A DNA stretch of 64,000 nt from Larix kaempferi (lineage: Eukaryota; Streptophyta; Pinopsida; Pinales; Pinaceae). The DNA is taken from contig BSBM01000825.1 in the NCBI GenBank assembly GCA_027924585.1, forward strand, positions 3,824,001 through 3,888,000. Reading direction: 5' to 3'. Made by a program: the position numbers and the translations under genes. Every line of letters starts with the position of its first letter. Position 1 is the first letter of the stretch. A model generated the notes under the pieces. It ran no database searches, was not told the DNA's origin, and saw only the letters and a program-made list of their open reading frames with translations. Shown here piece by piece: positions 45,711 to 57,481 of the stretch.

Positions 45711-45882
45711 CAGTGTAGGAAATTCAATTGACGGACACCCGTCAAAATTGCCGATTTTAATTAAATTTTGGAACGTTTTCCACGTTATAAGTCAATTTGT
45801 GACGGCCTGGCTGAAATGTTAACCGTATTGGACGATCAAAATGGCCTCTGACGGGCAATTCAACCGTCAAATTCCATCACTG
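45711..45882. mobile_element. hAT-type MITE, 172 bp, 8-bp TSD
   Basis: Perfect duplications CTTCTAGC flank it at 45703-45710 and 45883-45890. The ends are CAGTGTAGGAAATTC... and ...GAATTCCATCACTG-type (actual right end AAATTCCATCACTG), inverted repeats starting CAGTG as in hAT elements. Further inside, TGACGGACACCCGTCA and TGACGGGCAATTCAACCGTC make additional small palindromes. It has no coding capacity and would depend on a hAT transposase from elsewhere. It lies in the 3' noncoding part of the copia. Confidence 0.75.
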
Positions 45883-46138
45883 CTTCTAGCACAAGTCTTC
45901 TTCTCTGGATCATCGTCACTGGATCATCGTCATTATCACTGCTGCTGCTATCTCAAACAATCTCTAATATGATCGTCATAGGAAGTTCTACAGAGCCAAC
46001 CCTTTTTCATACTGGATGTAGGCCGACCACCTGTAGGTCTTCATCATCACTGGCCATACTGTGGATCCCAGGACTTATTACATGCGTTAACAAAACCTAG
46101 CTCAGACTATAGGATCTTTTACATGTTGATTGTCACAA

Positions 46139-46560
46139 AACCTTAAAAGAGTGTTTTGCTTCCTGCAAGAACTCTAAAGACAATCCCAAGACTGATTATG
46201 AGCTTAATGCTCAACCTATTGGATCTCCAGGACTGATTATATGTGACCCCACACACCACAAAACCTTTAAAGAGCGTCTTGCATCCTGCAAGTACTCTAA
46301 AGAGCATCCCAGGATTGATTACGAGCTTACTGCTCAACCTATCGGATCTCTAGGGCTAATTACATGTGGTTAGGAAAAACCTTTAAAGAGTGTCTTGCAT
46401 CCTGCAAGTACTCTAAAGAGAATCCCAGGACTGATAATGAGCTTACTGCTCAACCTCTTGGATCTCTAGGGATGATTACATGCCTCTAGTAGCAAAACCT
46501 TGAAAGAGCATCCCAGGACTTATTTACGAGCTTACTGCTCAATCGGTCCGGATCTCTATA
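46139..46560. repeat. 118-bp tandem repeat, three full units and one partial
   Basis: AAAACCTTTAAAGAGTGTCT-type starts recur at about 46,139, 46,257 and 46,374, with a shortened unit at about 46,493. Each unit contains CATCCTGCAAGTACTCTAAA and GAGCTTACTGCTCAACCT. Confidence 0.8.
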
Positions 46561-46681
46561 TCCCAGGCTGTTACGAGCACACCGCTCTACCTGTCCGTAT
46601 CTTTTCTATGCTACCTGCACAACCTGTCCATGGCCACGAAGTATCAACCTCATACTCATCATACATCATCCTGATGTACAT

Positions 46682-46831
46682 GATCATCCTGATCATCATC
46701 ATAGCATCATCCCGATGCATATCATCTGGAGCAATATCCTGAAGCTCATCGTCTGTGATCATCTTGATCATCATCATAGCATCATCCTGATGCATATCAT
46801 CTGGAGCAACATCCCGAAGCTCGTCCTCTAT
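46682..46831. repeat. 75-bp tandem repeat, two units
   Basis: GATCATCCTGATCATCATCA at 46682 recurs at 46757; the units share GATGCATATCATCTGGAGCA. Confidence 0.85.
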
Positions 46832-46899
46832 GATCATCCTGATCAAACAATATATCCATCTGATGCATACAAAGTATCTACCTGATACATATCACCATA

Positions 46900-47304
46900 C
46901 ATGATCCACCTGATCATACAATGCATCCACCTGATCATACAATGCATCCACCTGATACATATATAAATACATGATCCACCTGATCATACAATGCATCCAC
47001 CTGATACATATATAAATACATGATCCACCTGATCATACAATGCATCCACCTGATACATATATAAATGCATGATCCACCTGATCATACAATGCATCCACCT
47101 GATACATATATAAATACATGATCCACCTGATCATACAATGCATCAACCTGATACATATATAACTACATGATCAAACTGATCAAAGCTTCCAACATGATGC
47201 ATATACAAATACATGATCAGACTGATCAAATCATCCAACATGATGCATATGCAAATACATGATCAGACTGATCAAAGCATCCAACATGATGCATATACAA
47301 AGCA
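46900..47304. repeat. 49-bp then 46-bp tandem array rich in TGATCA
   Basis: CATGATCCACCTGATCATAC starts units at 46900, 46970, 47019, 47068 and 47117 (49-bp period; the first carries an extra 21-bp partial copy). A diverged form, CATGATCAGACTGATCAAA, follows at 47166, 47212 and 47258 (46-bp period). Confidence 0.9.
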
Positions 47305-47554
47305 GTAACTGGAGCATTGTCCTGATGCTCATCATCCAGCACTTACATCCACAGCCATGGGAAGGATCCTCCTCTCACCATGCTTGGAATGGATCCTGCA
47401 AATGTGTCCATCACTTCTTCCCCGAAGTGTCATCAATCTGAAGAACACCAAGCCTCTCTCTGAAGTACTCAAACTTCACTCTGGCTAGTGGTTTTGTCAA
47501 CACATCTGCAACCTGCTCATCCATCGCAACATAAAGGAGCTTCACTGCTCCTCT

Positions 47555-48900
47555 CTACACCATATCCCTGATATAATGATATTTGATCTCAATGTGTTTC
47601 GACTTGTCGTGGAACACCGGGTTCTCAGACATCTTCACACAACTCTGGTTGTCACAAAAGATACCAGTAGCCTCCAACGAGAGATCAAATAACTCAGACT
47701 GTAGCTTCCTTTTCCATACTACCTCACAACTAGCCAAACAAGCTGCAACATCCTCTGCTTCGGCTGTACTCAGTGCTACGCAGGACTGCTTCCTGCTAAA
47801 CCAAGAGATCACACCTGATCCCATACTGAAGAAACACCTAGAAGTGCTCTTCCTATCTCCAGCACTGCCTGCCCAGTCTGAATCAACATAACCCTGCAGG
47901 TTAAACTTTTGATTCACATCATACTTGAGCCCATAGTCAATTGTACCCTTCAGGTACCTCAGAATATGCTTTACAACAACCAGGTGAACACCTCTGGGAT
48001 CCGTCAGGAACTGGCTCAATGTGTTCACCGCAAATCAAATGTATGGTCTCGTGTTCGTCAGGTACATCAAGGACCCAATCATCTGACAATACATCGTGAC
48101 ATCAACCGGATCAGATGAAGCATCACATAGAAGCTTCAGGTTCGATGCCATAGGTGTGGCCATGGCCTTGCAGTCCATCATCCCGAACCTCTTCAGGATC
48201 TCTACTGCATACTTCCCTTTTCCAAGGAAGATCCCATCTGTTATCTTCCACACCTCCATGCCTAGAAAATAGTGCATGATCCCCAATTCCTTCATCTCGA
48301 ACTCGGCAGCAAGCTTCCTCTTGGTATCAGAAATCAATCTATCCTCACTTGTAACAAACAGGTCATCCACATACAATAGTAGTATCACAGGATTTCTTTC
48401 CTCAACCTTGTAGTAAAGGTTGGAATCCGCTTTACTCTTGGTAAAGCCCAAACTGGATAGGAAACTGTCCATCCTACCATACCAAGTCCTAGGAGCTTGC
48501 TTCAAGCCATACAAGGATTTCTTCAACCTGCACACATATGACTCCCTGTCATGCTGCTCCACATACACTTCCTCTTCGACTACACCATTCAAGAAAGCTG
48601 TCTTGACATCCATCTGGTGTATCTTCCATTTAATCACTGCAGCCAGAGCAAGTACTGATCTGATGGAAGTGTACATGGCTAGAAGAGAAAAAGTCTCTTG
48701 ATAGTCAATCCCTTTTTTCTGGGAGAAGCCACGAGCTACAAATCTTGCTTTGTACTTTTCTATGCTACCATCTGCAACATGCTTGATCTTGTAGATCCAC
48801 TTGGAAGTCACAACAGACTTCACTTCAGGTCTTGAGACCACATCCCAAACATAATCGATTGGTACTTCGCGACCATGGCATCCTTTTACTGTATCCTATA
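47555..48900 (-). pseudogene. copia reverse transcriptase - RNase H
   Basis: The minus-strand frame from about 48,900 to 47,555 encodes the end of the copia RT fingers (TSKWIYKIKHVADGSIEKYK, ARFVARGFSQKKGIDYQETF) and the palm (QMDVKTAFLNG). The catalytic box LLLYVDDLFVT is intact. The thumb contains LKRFGMMDCKAMATPMASNL, and RNase H reads VDSDWAGSAGDRKSTSR, ALSTAEAEDVAACL, CDNQSCVKMSENPVF and SKHIEIKYHYIRDM. One stop near 48,890 and one TGC-to-TGA change at 48,035 (TRPYI-stop-FAVNTLSQF) are the only breaks in this frame. gag, protease and integrase are missing upstream. Confidence 0.85.
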
Positions 48901-51587
48901 TCATGGGAACTTTAGATTCTTCAATATCTTCAATAGATAGTTTGAACTTCGTTACTGGAACAAATGTTGTAGTCCTTCTTTTGCAGGTGATGGTATACGA
49001 TCTTTCCCACAAAGAAAGTTAAATTGCATGATTAGAAACATCTCATATTTTTCAGAACAAATTCTTACACATAAAGAAATATTTCATATAGTCATGCAAT
49101 TATTTTAGCCAATGCTTCAATACAACATTTATCCATATCCCGTAACTTTCTAGATGCCTTCCAATCTCTACCAGAACATTGTTAAGAGTGTGCACAACTC
49201 CAAACATGTCAGCAAAGAGGTTTCATTCTAGATAAGTAGAAATGGAATGTTGTACAGTGCCATAGGCCACTTACCCATCACATGCATATTAGTAGTATAT
49301 TGTTCATTAATGCAATTATTCTAATATATATGATACACACCCTAAGTCTATAAGCATATACATCATTGAGCAATATTATTTAAACAATGACAATTCAAAT
49401 GCTTATCTTTGTTTGGTTGTAGGGTCGGCTCCCTCTCAATATTTTCTTCCTTGCAAGAACTACTGGAGTGTGCTCCCTCTTGATATTTACTTCCTGGATT
49501 ACCTGTCCTTGAACTTATATCCATCCTCGATCACTATGCATACTTACTAGTATCATCGTGTTATCCTGTGGTTATCCTCGAAGTCTCATACATACATACA
49601 TTAGTATAATATTAATACTATCAAAAACATTATGATTCTAAGTAATCTTAAACATGTATGGTCAAGATCATTTCATACATAGATAATTTATCACAATTCT
49701 TTTACTCATGCATATTGCTATTTGACCATAGGAATTTTATGGTTAGTCATATCATCAATCAAAGTAAGAAGCATAATATGCCTAAAACCATGATTACTAA
49801 CTTCAATGAATAATCATTATCAATCATGCCATGTATACTTATATAAGAGATCCTAACACAAGGTAGGATTCTAACTTGATATAGGAAAAACATACCTGGA
49901 TTAGCATGCTAGCTAGTTATGTCTAACATACCCGCATAATGTCTTCTTGTTCTCTTCAATGACTTGTGCTAGTAACCTGCATATCTCATAGGTTAATCAT
50001 TATAGAGCCAAGTTATTAATACCTCGTAAGTAGATCTTCTATGTGATCCATGACAATGGATGAATCTTTGTCTTCATGTCACCATGGTCATATGTTCTTG
50101 AACTAGAACATGATTTGTCTTTCTTGATGTACCTTTCATGTTAGCGGACAACATCAACCTCATACAACACCACAATGCATTAGTACAATCATAAGTGTCA
50201 AAACCCTAATCAATGAATATCTTCTATCATGCATTCATATTTTTATTAAGGTGATACGACAAGTCTAAGATTAATCAAGATTTTACTAACCTTAATGATG
50301 ACAAACATATCATAAACTTAATCATGAACATAATTCAAAACATACATATAAGTCATACCTGTCGAGATTGCTTGTAATCTTCTTGTGTAAGGCCTTAGCC
50401 TCATCTCCCTCTGAAACAAGAACTTCTTCACTTATGCAGGTGACCAATCCATTCTCTTCTAGGATTAACCCAATCCACTTGATTTGTAGAAACTAGATAT
50501 GGAGCTGGATTAGGGTTTGTAAGGGAAATCCTAAAAATTCAAACTATGAATTTCAAACTTTTGAAAGGATAGAAAGATGCGCCTTGATGAGCTGATCAAC
50601 CTGGTATACTCATAATTTGAAAACTACAAAGTTTCACCCCCTGAATTAGTGTTTGAGTTTCTCGGAGCTTCACACAACCAAATAGTTTGAGCCAAAGCTC
50701 TAAAATTCGATTTTTCCAAGGAGCTTCCAGCTATGGTCACAGATTTAAAAAATTCCCAATTTTGTAGAAGCCCTAATTTTTCACCTTTCCGATCAAAGTC
50801 CCGAATTAGGGTTTGATCAAGCCCGACCTTCTGCCCAACCAAAAAATTTGATGTTGGTCTCTAAATTTCGATTTTGATGAGGAGCATCCAGCCATGGTCT
50901 CCGATTACAAAAATTCCAACTTTCTCCGAAACCCTAAATTCCCGTAGCCATGAATGAAGGTGCTCAAAATCCAATTCTGTTTTGACAGAAATATGCACCT
51001 GATTGTTTCTGATGTAACTCCTACATTTCAGATCTACAGGGTTTGAAAATTCTACCTATGGTAGCCTGACCTATTAACTTTACAACCCCACATGTCTTAC
51101 CTCAAATGGATTCTCTGAGCGATATTTATTCCAAGTGTCGCAACGTGACCTGTTTATGGGATAAAAAAGGAGAGCAAACTTGTATGGAGTGCCATGTGTC
51201 ACTGGTTCAATTTCGGATTATGAAAATAGTACCTATGAAATTAAAGTCCATGCCCTACCAATCTTTACGAAATTGCATTTGGAGCTTCCTAGCCCAAGTT
51301 GTGACCTTTTTTCCCAGGTCACTTGTTTATGACTGAGATTTGGAAGAGGCAGAAACCCTATATTGTACAGATCATAAATATGAAAGTACAACGAATTAGA
51401 GGCTCTCCTTTGGACACAAGGTACATGGGGATCTTATATTCGACCTGTAATATTTTCAGATCCTGAAACTTCTCCAAAATGAATTTATAGCGAAAGTGCT
51501 ATGATGACTGTATTTTTCTATATCAAGCCCTAGCTTCGCAAGTGCAACAAGTGTCATAAATGCCATACCATGCCTTCTTTCAAGCTA
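48901..51587 (-). other. Noncoding interior of the copia, with a 160-bp duplication
   Basis: This replaces the expected gag-protease-integrase. No coding motif was found on the minus strand beyond an open 72-codon frame at 50624-50842. Two imperfect units of about 160 bp (about 50,630-50,790 and 50,791-50,950) share GGAGC[TA]TCCAGC[TC]ATGGTC and the A/C-rich AAATTCCAA blocks. It may be a captured or long leader sequence. Confidence 0.5.
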
Positions 51588-51598
51588 GCTCTGATACC
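51588..51598 (-). other. Primer-binding site of the copia element
   Basis: GGTATCAGAGC on the minus strand, directly after the LTR end CTAACA. Confidence 0.8.
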
Positions 51599-51599
51599 C

Positions 51600-52240
51600 T
51601 GTTAGTTTTTCAGAAATTTCAATCTGATCTAGGATCTTAAATGAGAGAATAACATGTATAGCATATCTACAGCATATCAATCATGGACACAATAATGCAA
51701 GCACACAAGAGACACAGAGTTTCACTGGGGAAAACCAAGAAGGTGAAAAACCCCACAACTTCCTTAGAGAGAGATAGAGAAATGATACAACCCAAGTACA
51801 AGAGATAGTCCTCCTAACAACAACTTCTCCTCCTCCACTAGTGCGCCACTCTCCAATGAGTGTGTGAGTGAGAAGTGAATGATCAAATAGAGTGCCTCCC
51901 GCACTCTATTTATATTTGACTTGACTTGCCTAATAACCTTTACTAGGTCGGCCTTAACTTAACCACATAACATAATGCTAACAGGGCCGAACCCCAATAA
52001 GGTGGTCTAATAACCATTTAACCCACATGAATTATATAGGGCCGACCCCAACAAGGTGATCTAATAACCCATCAAGTATAAGTTACGACACTTACAATAT
52101 AAATGACGACACTTCCGTATAGAGGAATAATAACATCTCTATAGGAATACAAACACTTCCATATAGAAGAATAATAACATATCTATAGGAATACAATATA
52201 CATATATGAAAAACATTCCGAAGTTACAAATACATCAACA
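51600..52240 (-). repeat. 5' LTR of the copia element
   Basis: 641 bp, about 55 bp longer than its partner because a GGGCCGA..CCCAA[CT]AAGGTGGTCTAATAACC segment is duplicated at about 51,983-52,060. Confidence 0.85.
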
Positions 52241-52245
52241 CAAGG

Positions 52246-55200
52246 ATGACCAAAGCCTCGACAACCATCCCAAGCCGCAGGAAAAGAAGGGTAATGGGAA
52301 ATCAAAGAAGGACACTAGAAAGTGGTATGAATTTCACAAGATCCCACGGCACAAAACTAATGAGTACCGCTCAAAACAATCCTTGTTGGCTGAGACAAAA
52401 TCCCCTGATCTAGACTTTGACTCAGAACCCGATGGAGAGAAATAAAAGGGAAATCATATCACTGACACAAAACCTAGTGCCACCATCGCAACTGCAAATA
52501 CCTAAGCAGAAGAGTCAGAGGAGCCAGAGGAAGGGGAGTGACTCCTCCATTCACAACTATGGGTGCAAGGAACTCCACTACACTTCATTGTTGATAGTGG
52601 TAGCCAGAAAAACCTCATATCGGTCGAGGTTTTCAAAATATTGAAGCTTCCGATAGTTACACATCCCTAACCATACATCATCGTTTGGTTGAGCCAGGGA
52701 TGAGACATCCGCCTTAGTCAAAAGTGCCACCTTTTATACGGGATCAATCCCTTCAAAGATGAGGTAATGTGCAATGTTGCCCCGCTTGAAGTTTGTGATG
52801 TTCTTTTAGGACAACCATAAATGTGGAAACGTCATGTTATTTATGATTCTATACCTCGTACTGTCATTATTACTTTGGGAAAGAAGCTCTATAGGATACT
52901 AGAGACACTTCCCACCATTGCAGTGTCCCTCATCATAGCTAAGCAATGCAAGAAGGTAATCTTCCAGACAGGGAAATACGTCCTCTTCATGGTTCATTCT
53001 GAATTTGAACGAAATATTGCAACAACATCCACCACCTCCATGCAGAACCCCTCTACGCAACCGAATCAGGAGGACAAGATCGTGCAGTTAAACAAATACA
53101 TTTTCACCACACCCACTGGGGTTCCAGTACATTTTACAGGCAAGCATTGAGTTGATACCTGGTGCTCCTTTACCTAATGGGCCAATATGCAGGCATTCCC
53201 TCATGGAAAATGAAGAAATCAAACGCCAGATTCAAGAATTAATCCAAAAGGGGCACATTCGAACTAAATCCTCACCTTTTGGGAGCCCAATTGTGTTGGT
53301 ACAGAAGCAATACAGGACATGGCGACTCTGTATTGATTACCAAGCTCTAAAAAATATCACAATCGGGAATCGGTATCCCATTCCCCGTATTGACGACCTT
53401 CTTGAACAACTCAAGGGTGCCAAATATTTCAACAAGATTGATTTGAAGTCTGGCTATCATCAAGTGCCAATTGAGCAGAGCAATATTTGGAAGACTACCT
53501 TCAAATCTCGGGAAGGTCTTTTTGAGTGGTTGGTCCTGCCTTTTTGCTTGACTAATGCTCCAACAACTTTCATGAGGATGATGGATGATATACTAACTCC
53601 ACTCTCTAAATATTTTGTTGTCGTATATCTGGATTATATTCTCATCTACAATAGAACATGGGCAGAGCATTTGCAGCATATTAACCAAGTCCTCAGCACC
53701 TTGCGCCAGCACAAGTTATATGCTAATCTAGAGAAGTGCTCATTTGGCATGAAGAAGGTTCAATATCTGGGATACATCGTAGAAGAACATGGTGTTCATG
53801 TGGATCTAGCCAATATCTAAGCCATCCATGATTGGACAACCCCGAAAACTTTCACAGAGCTTCGTAGCTTCTTAGGCCTTTCCATCTTCTATCGAAGATT
53901 TGTGTTGGATTCTCTAATATTGCTTGGTCTTTTAGCTAGGTGACCAAAGGTGGATCTAAGAACAATTTTAGTTGGTCCAAGCCACAACAACAATCATTTG
54001 AGGAGCTGAATCAATGCTTATGTTCGACACCTGTCCTTGCCTTACCGGATCTGCAACAACCCTTTGATATTGAAATAGATGCTTTAGACTATGTTGTTGG
54101 TGCAGTCCTCACTCAGCATGGCCATCAAATGGTATATCAAAGTGAGACATTTTCAGATGTAGCCCTCAAGTAACCCACCTACGATAAGGAAATGTATTCC
54201 ATTGTCCAATCTTGCTACCAATGGAAGCATTACATCCTTGGAAAAGAGATAGTCATCCACACTGATCAGAAGCCCCTGTAGTTCATGCAAACCCAAGGGA
54301 AGTTACAGAATGACCGACACCCGAAGTGGTCCACTTACTTGCAACAATTCCACCTAAATATTAAATATAAGAAGGGAAGCACCAACTGATTCGTTGATTT
54401 CCTCAGTTGGCCTCCAGTAGCATCACTTACCACAGTGTTCCACTCTTGTGGCCATGAGACCTACAGGTGGCTTCAACTATATAGTAGTGATCCTTATTTT
54501 TCTCCCATCTATCAAGCCCTATGTGCAGGCACATCCGTAGCAGACTTTCATCTTTAAGAAGGCTTGTTATGCCACCTGGGCCATCTCTGCATTCCTTCAA
54601 GCGAGCATGCGAATATGATTTGGTAGGATCATAAGATTCGGGTGGCAGGGCACTTCAGCACCAAAAAGGCAGTGGCCATATTGCATAATTATTTTTATTG
54701 GCCTAAGCTCCGACAATACGTCGGTCGATACATAATATCCTGCACTACCATTCCATCACGAAACCTGCCATAAACAAGCATGAGTTGTACACCCATCTTC
54801 CCAATCGTAATGGGCCATGGGAATCCATTTCCATTGATTACATATATGGACTACCTTCAACCAAGCATGGAAATGACTGTGTGTTTGTGGTCGTGGATCA
54901 TTTCTATAATATGGCCCTTCTAATAGCTTGCGGAAAGAAAATCTCTGTTGAAGCCACTGCTAAGCTCTTCTTCGAGTGTGTTTGGGTTCATTTCGGGCTG
55001 CCATAGAATATCATTTCAAATCGAGACAACAATTTCCTAAGCAATTTCTAGTCCATCCTATGGCCATTGATGGATACCAAGCTCACCAAATCGACTTTCT
55101 TCCACCCGTGGACCAATGGAAAAAATAGAGGTAGTCAACAAGATGATTGTGCATATTCTAAGAATGTAAAATTCTAAACATCCCCGCACATGGGACAAGA

Positions 55201-55935
55201 TCCTTCCTTATGTTCAACATAGCTATAAAATATCCCTTCATAGATCTATTGTCCACAACCCTTTTCAAGTGTGTTTGGGGTTCCAACCAGTGACACCAAT
55301 TGATGTAGCTCTTCCCATTGCATCCACAAGAGAGGAAACTTCCCATGATCATAATGAGGCTGATAAGTACACCAAATTTGTTGAACGAATAAAACATCTT
55401 CCAATAGGTCCATGAAATTTTGGAAAATTCCAACACTAAGTGCAAGCAGCGACATGACCAACATTGAGTTCCACACAATTTCCAGGTGGGTGATAAGGTT
55501 TGGTTTCATTTGCAGAAAGAGAGGCTCACATGACCCCATCGCAAGCTTTATTGACTTCAATATGGGTTATACAACATCACCAAGGAAGTCAATGACAATG
55601 GATTCGATCTAAGCATTCCTCCATTCCTTTGCATGCACCCAATATTCAATGTGGAGATCCTTCGCCCATATTGTCCACCATTGTTGGAAACCTCGGAGAT
55701 GGAAGAGCAATTGACACCTACAGAGATTAATCATGACTACATGGAACAGGAAACCATTGATCATATTATGGAAACATAGGTTAAGGGAACCCTCTAGCAA
55801 AAAATCCAGTTGTATCGGGTTGTCAAAGCAAGGAAACTACTTCACCAAGGCAAGTGGCTCACCAAGAGTCAAGTTCAACATAAGTTTCCCCACCTGATGA
55901 GGGAAATCAACGCAATCGATACCATTGTTTCTTGA
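52246..55935 (+). pseudogene. gypsy gag C-terminus, protease, RT, RNase H, integrase
   Basis: The gag end has RKWYEFHKIPRHKTNEYRSK, a knuckle-like motif with both Cys changed to Tyr. The protease has FIVDSGSQKNLIS (Asp at 52593). RT (53152-53935) has WRLCIDYQALKNITIGNRYP, FNKIDLKSGYHQVPI and VVYLDYILIYN; the catalytic YxDD is YLDY, a lost Asp. RNase H (53940-54420) has DIEIDALDYVVGAVLTQHG and IHTDQKPL. Integrase (54540-55500) keeps PWESISIDYIYGLPSTKHGN and VWVHFGLP, but its zinc finger is damaged and the last catalytic Glu is in a frameshifted stretch. The final domain near 55,800-55,935 reads KWLTKSQVQHKFPHLM. More than ten stops or shifts are present. The domain order and motifs are of the chromovirus/Tekay-like Ty3/gypsy type. 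Confidence 0.85.
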
Positions 55936-55946
55936 GGGAAGAGGAC

Positions 55947-56588
55947 TGATTGAAATGGATATAGGTGTCCACCCACCTATTCCATTGGCTCAAAACAATT
56001 TTCTATTTTGGCAGTTTTCTTGTAATTTTTCTACAGTTTTTCAGGTCCTAAACTTCCGGGCTCATTTTGAGGCCCTAAACGACATTTTTGTAGATTCATG
56101 GGGGTGGGGGTGGGGGGGGGGGAGGGAAGGGGGGGGTTCCAAAAAAATTCATTGTCCCCCAGTTGAAAGTTGTATAGATCGTATAGACCCTTCCAACGGG
56201 ATATCGAGCGCCCCAAACGAAGGTCGTATGCAAAATTTCTGACCCCGGGAAGTTGAATGTTCAACTAACCACCTTGGGGCCGCAAACGTTATGACGATTC
56301 ATATTCTAGGGTTAGGTTTTTGGATTTTTAGGGTTCTTTCCCTCATTCTTACGATAAATAGGCTCTTTTGGCCTCTTCTTGTATTCATCTTGTCACGAAT
56401 GAGCGTAGTCACCACATCTCTTCTAAAAAATATAGCTACCACCATTCTAGCTGCTTTTATTTTATAGTTTGTTCTATTTCATTCATTTAATAGAATCTGA
56501 GTTTATTGTATCGCTGTGCTTCTTTCCATATATCTATATATGTGAATATATATTATCTTTCATTACGTTCTCACATAAATCTGGATCA
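55947..56588 (+). repeat. 3' LTR of the gypsy element, with a G-run expansion
   Basis: 642 bp, TGAT...ATCA. The extra length against the 5' LTR comes mainly from 56098-56150, where GGGGGTGGGGGTGGGG-type runs replace the short CGTGGGGGACAC of the other copy. Confidence 0.85.
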
Positions 56589-57481
56589 CAAGGTCTCAAC
56601 CTATAATATATTACTTCATCCAAGATACCAATATATATGCAAGATAATTATCATCATAATCAATCTCACCAAAATATCAAATATATCAATGGAAAACCAG
56701 CCTATGCATGTATACATCATGAATCACAATGTGAAGATTATTGATGGAAACAATTCCAACACATGTACACATTATCAATCATATCATAATAAGGATGAAT
56801 AATATTAAATCATCATCAAGGGTCATTGTTTCTACTCTGTTGTCGTCAAGAATACCAACTCTTCATGCAATATCATCACCAATATCCAAAGCATCGACAC
56901 ATCCATAGGCATGTTAAACAAAAAGCGTATATAACATCAACCATACCATGAAGGAATAACCACATGCTAATCATCATCCAAAAATTATATGTATTACATA
57001 CCCATTATAAAGAAAATGACATGCTAACTAAATCATTAATTAAAGAAACATCAGTTCTTATCGTAACCTATACAATCTCATAGGTGTCTAGGTTGATCAT
57101 ACTCAACCATTCACAGAAGCAAGAAAAAGGGGGATACTGGTTCTTGGACCACCACCTCCTATTATTGAACTAAAAATTACTACCTACATAACACATATAT
57201 TGTAAATACGTTATGAAATATAAATAAGGGACACCATCCTAGCTGACCACACAATCAGTGTACCAACATATGAAATAATTCATCAAGGTTCAACTTGCAC
57301 ATGAATCTCATCGAACAAGGGATCATTTTGGAAAAAGGAATATTCCAACTAACAATATAAAACACACAAAGTACAACCAAAGGATAGCCAACAAAATATT
57401 TAGAATCTTAATAATAATTAATGAGGGAAATACATCACATGTTACCAAAGTATAATTCATCACCCAATTTAAGTGAATTAA
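56589..57481. other. No gene recognised
   Basis: AT-rich sequence with ATCATC-type simple blocks; nothing supported. Confidence 0.5.

Larger units (their letters stand above)
45080..52240 (-). mobile_element. Ty1/copia element nested in the gypsy gag, TSD CAAGG
   Basis: Perfect 5-bp duplications CAAGG lie at 45075-45079 and 52241-52245. LTRs 45080-45665 and 51600-52240 are close copies with TG...CA ends. On the minus strand the primer site GGTATCAGAGC is at 51588-51598 and the purine tract AAGAGGGAG is at 45666-45674. Only RT and RNase H remain (47555-48900). The ~2.7 kb between primer site and RT has no gag, protease or integrase, so the element could not move alone. The near-open RT/RNase H frame and similar LTRs mark it as younger than its host gypsy. 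Confidence 0.88.
43559..56588 (+). mobile_element. Ty3/gypsy element with both LTRs, interrupted by a copia
   Basis: Two direct LTRs (43559-44154 and 55947-56588) start TGAT and end ATCA. They are flanked by TAAGG (43554-43558) and CAAGG (56589-56593), a 4-of-5 match for a target duplication. A primer site follows the left LTR at 44156 and a purine tract GAGGGAAGAGGAC ends at 55946 before the right LTR. Gag, protease, RT, RNase H and integrase occur in Ty3/gypsy order, all with stops. The interior is split at 45075 by a complete copia insertion (45080-52240). Without it the element is about 5.9 kb, a normal length for the family. Confidence 0.85.

Noticed and set aside
46900-47304. Regular direct repeats that could suggest a CRISPR array
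   Set aside because: The units are contiguous 49/46-bp tandem copies without unique spacers, inside a plant copia element; this is a minisatellite.
55158-55560. Minus-strand frames of 104-106 codons
   Set aside because: They are antisense to the gypsy integrase region and carry no independent motif.
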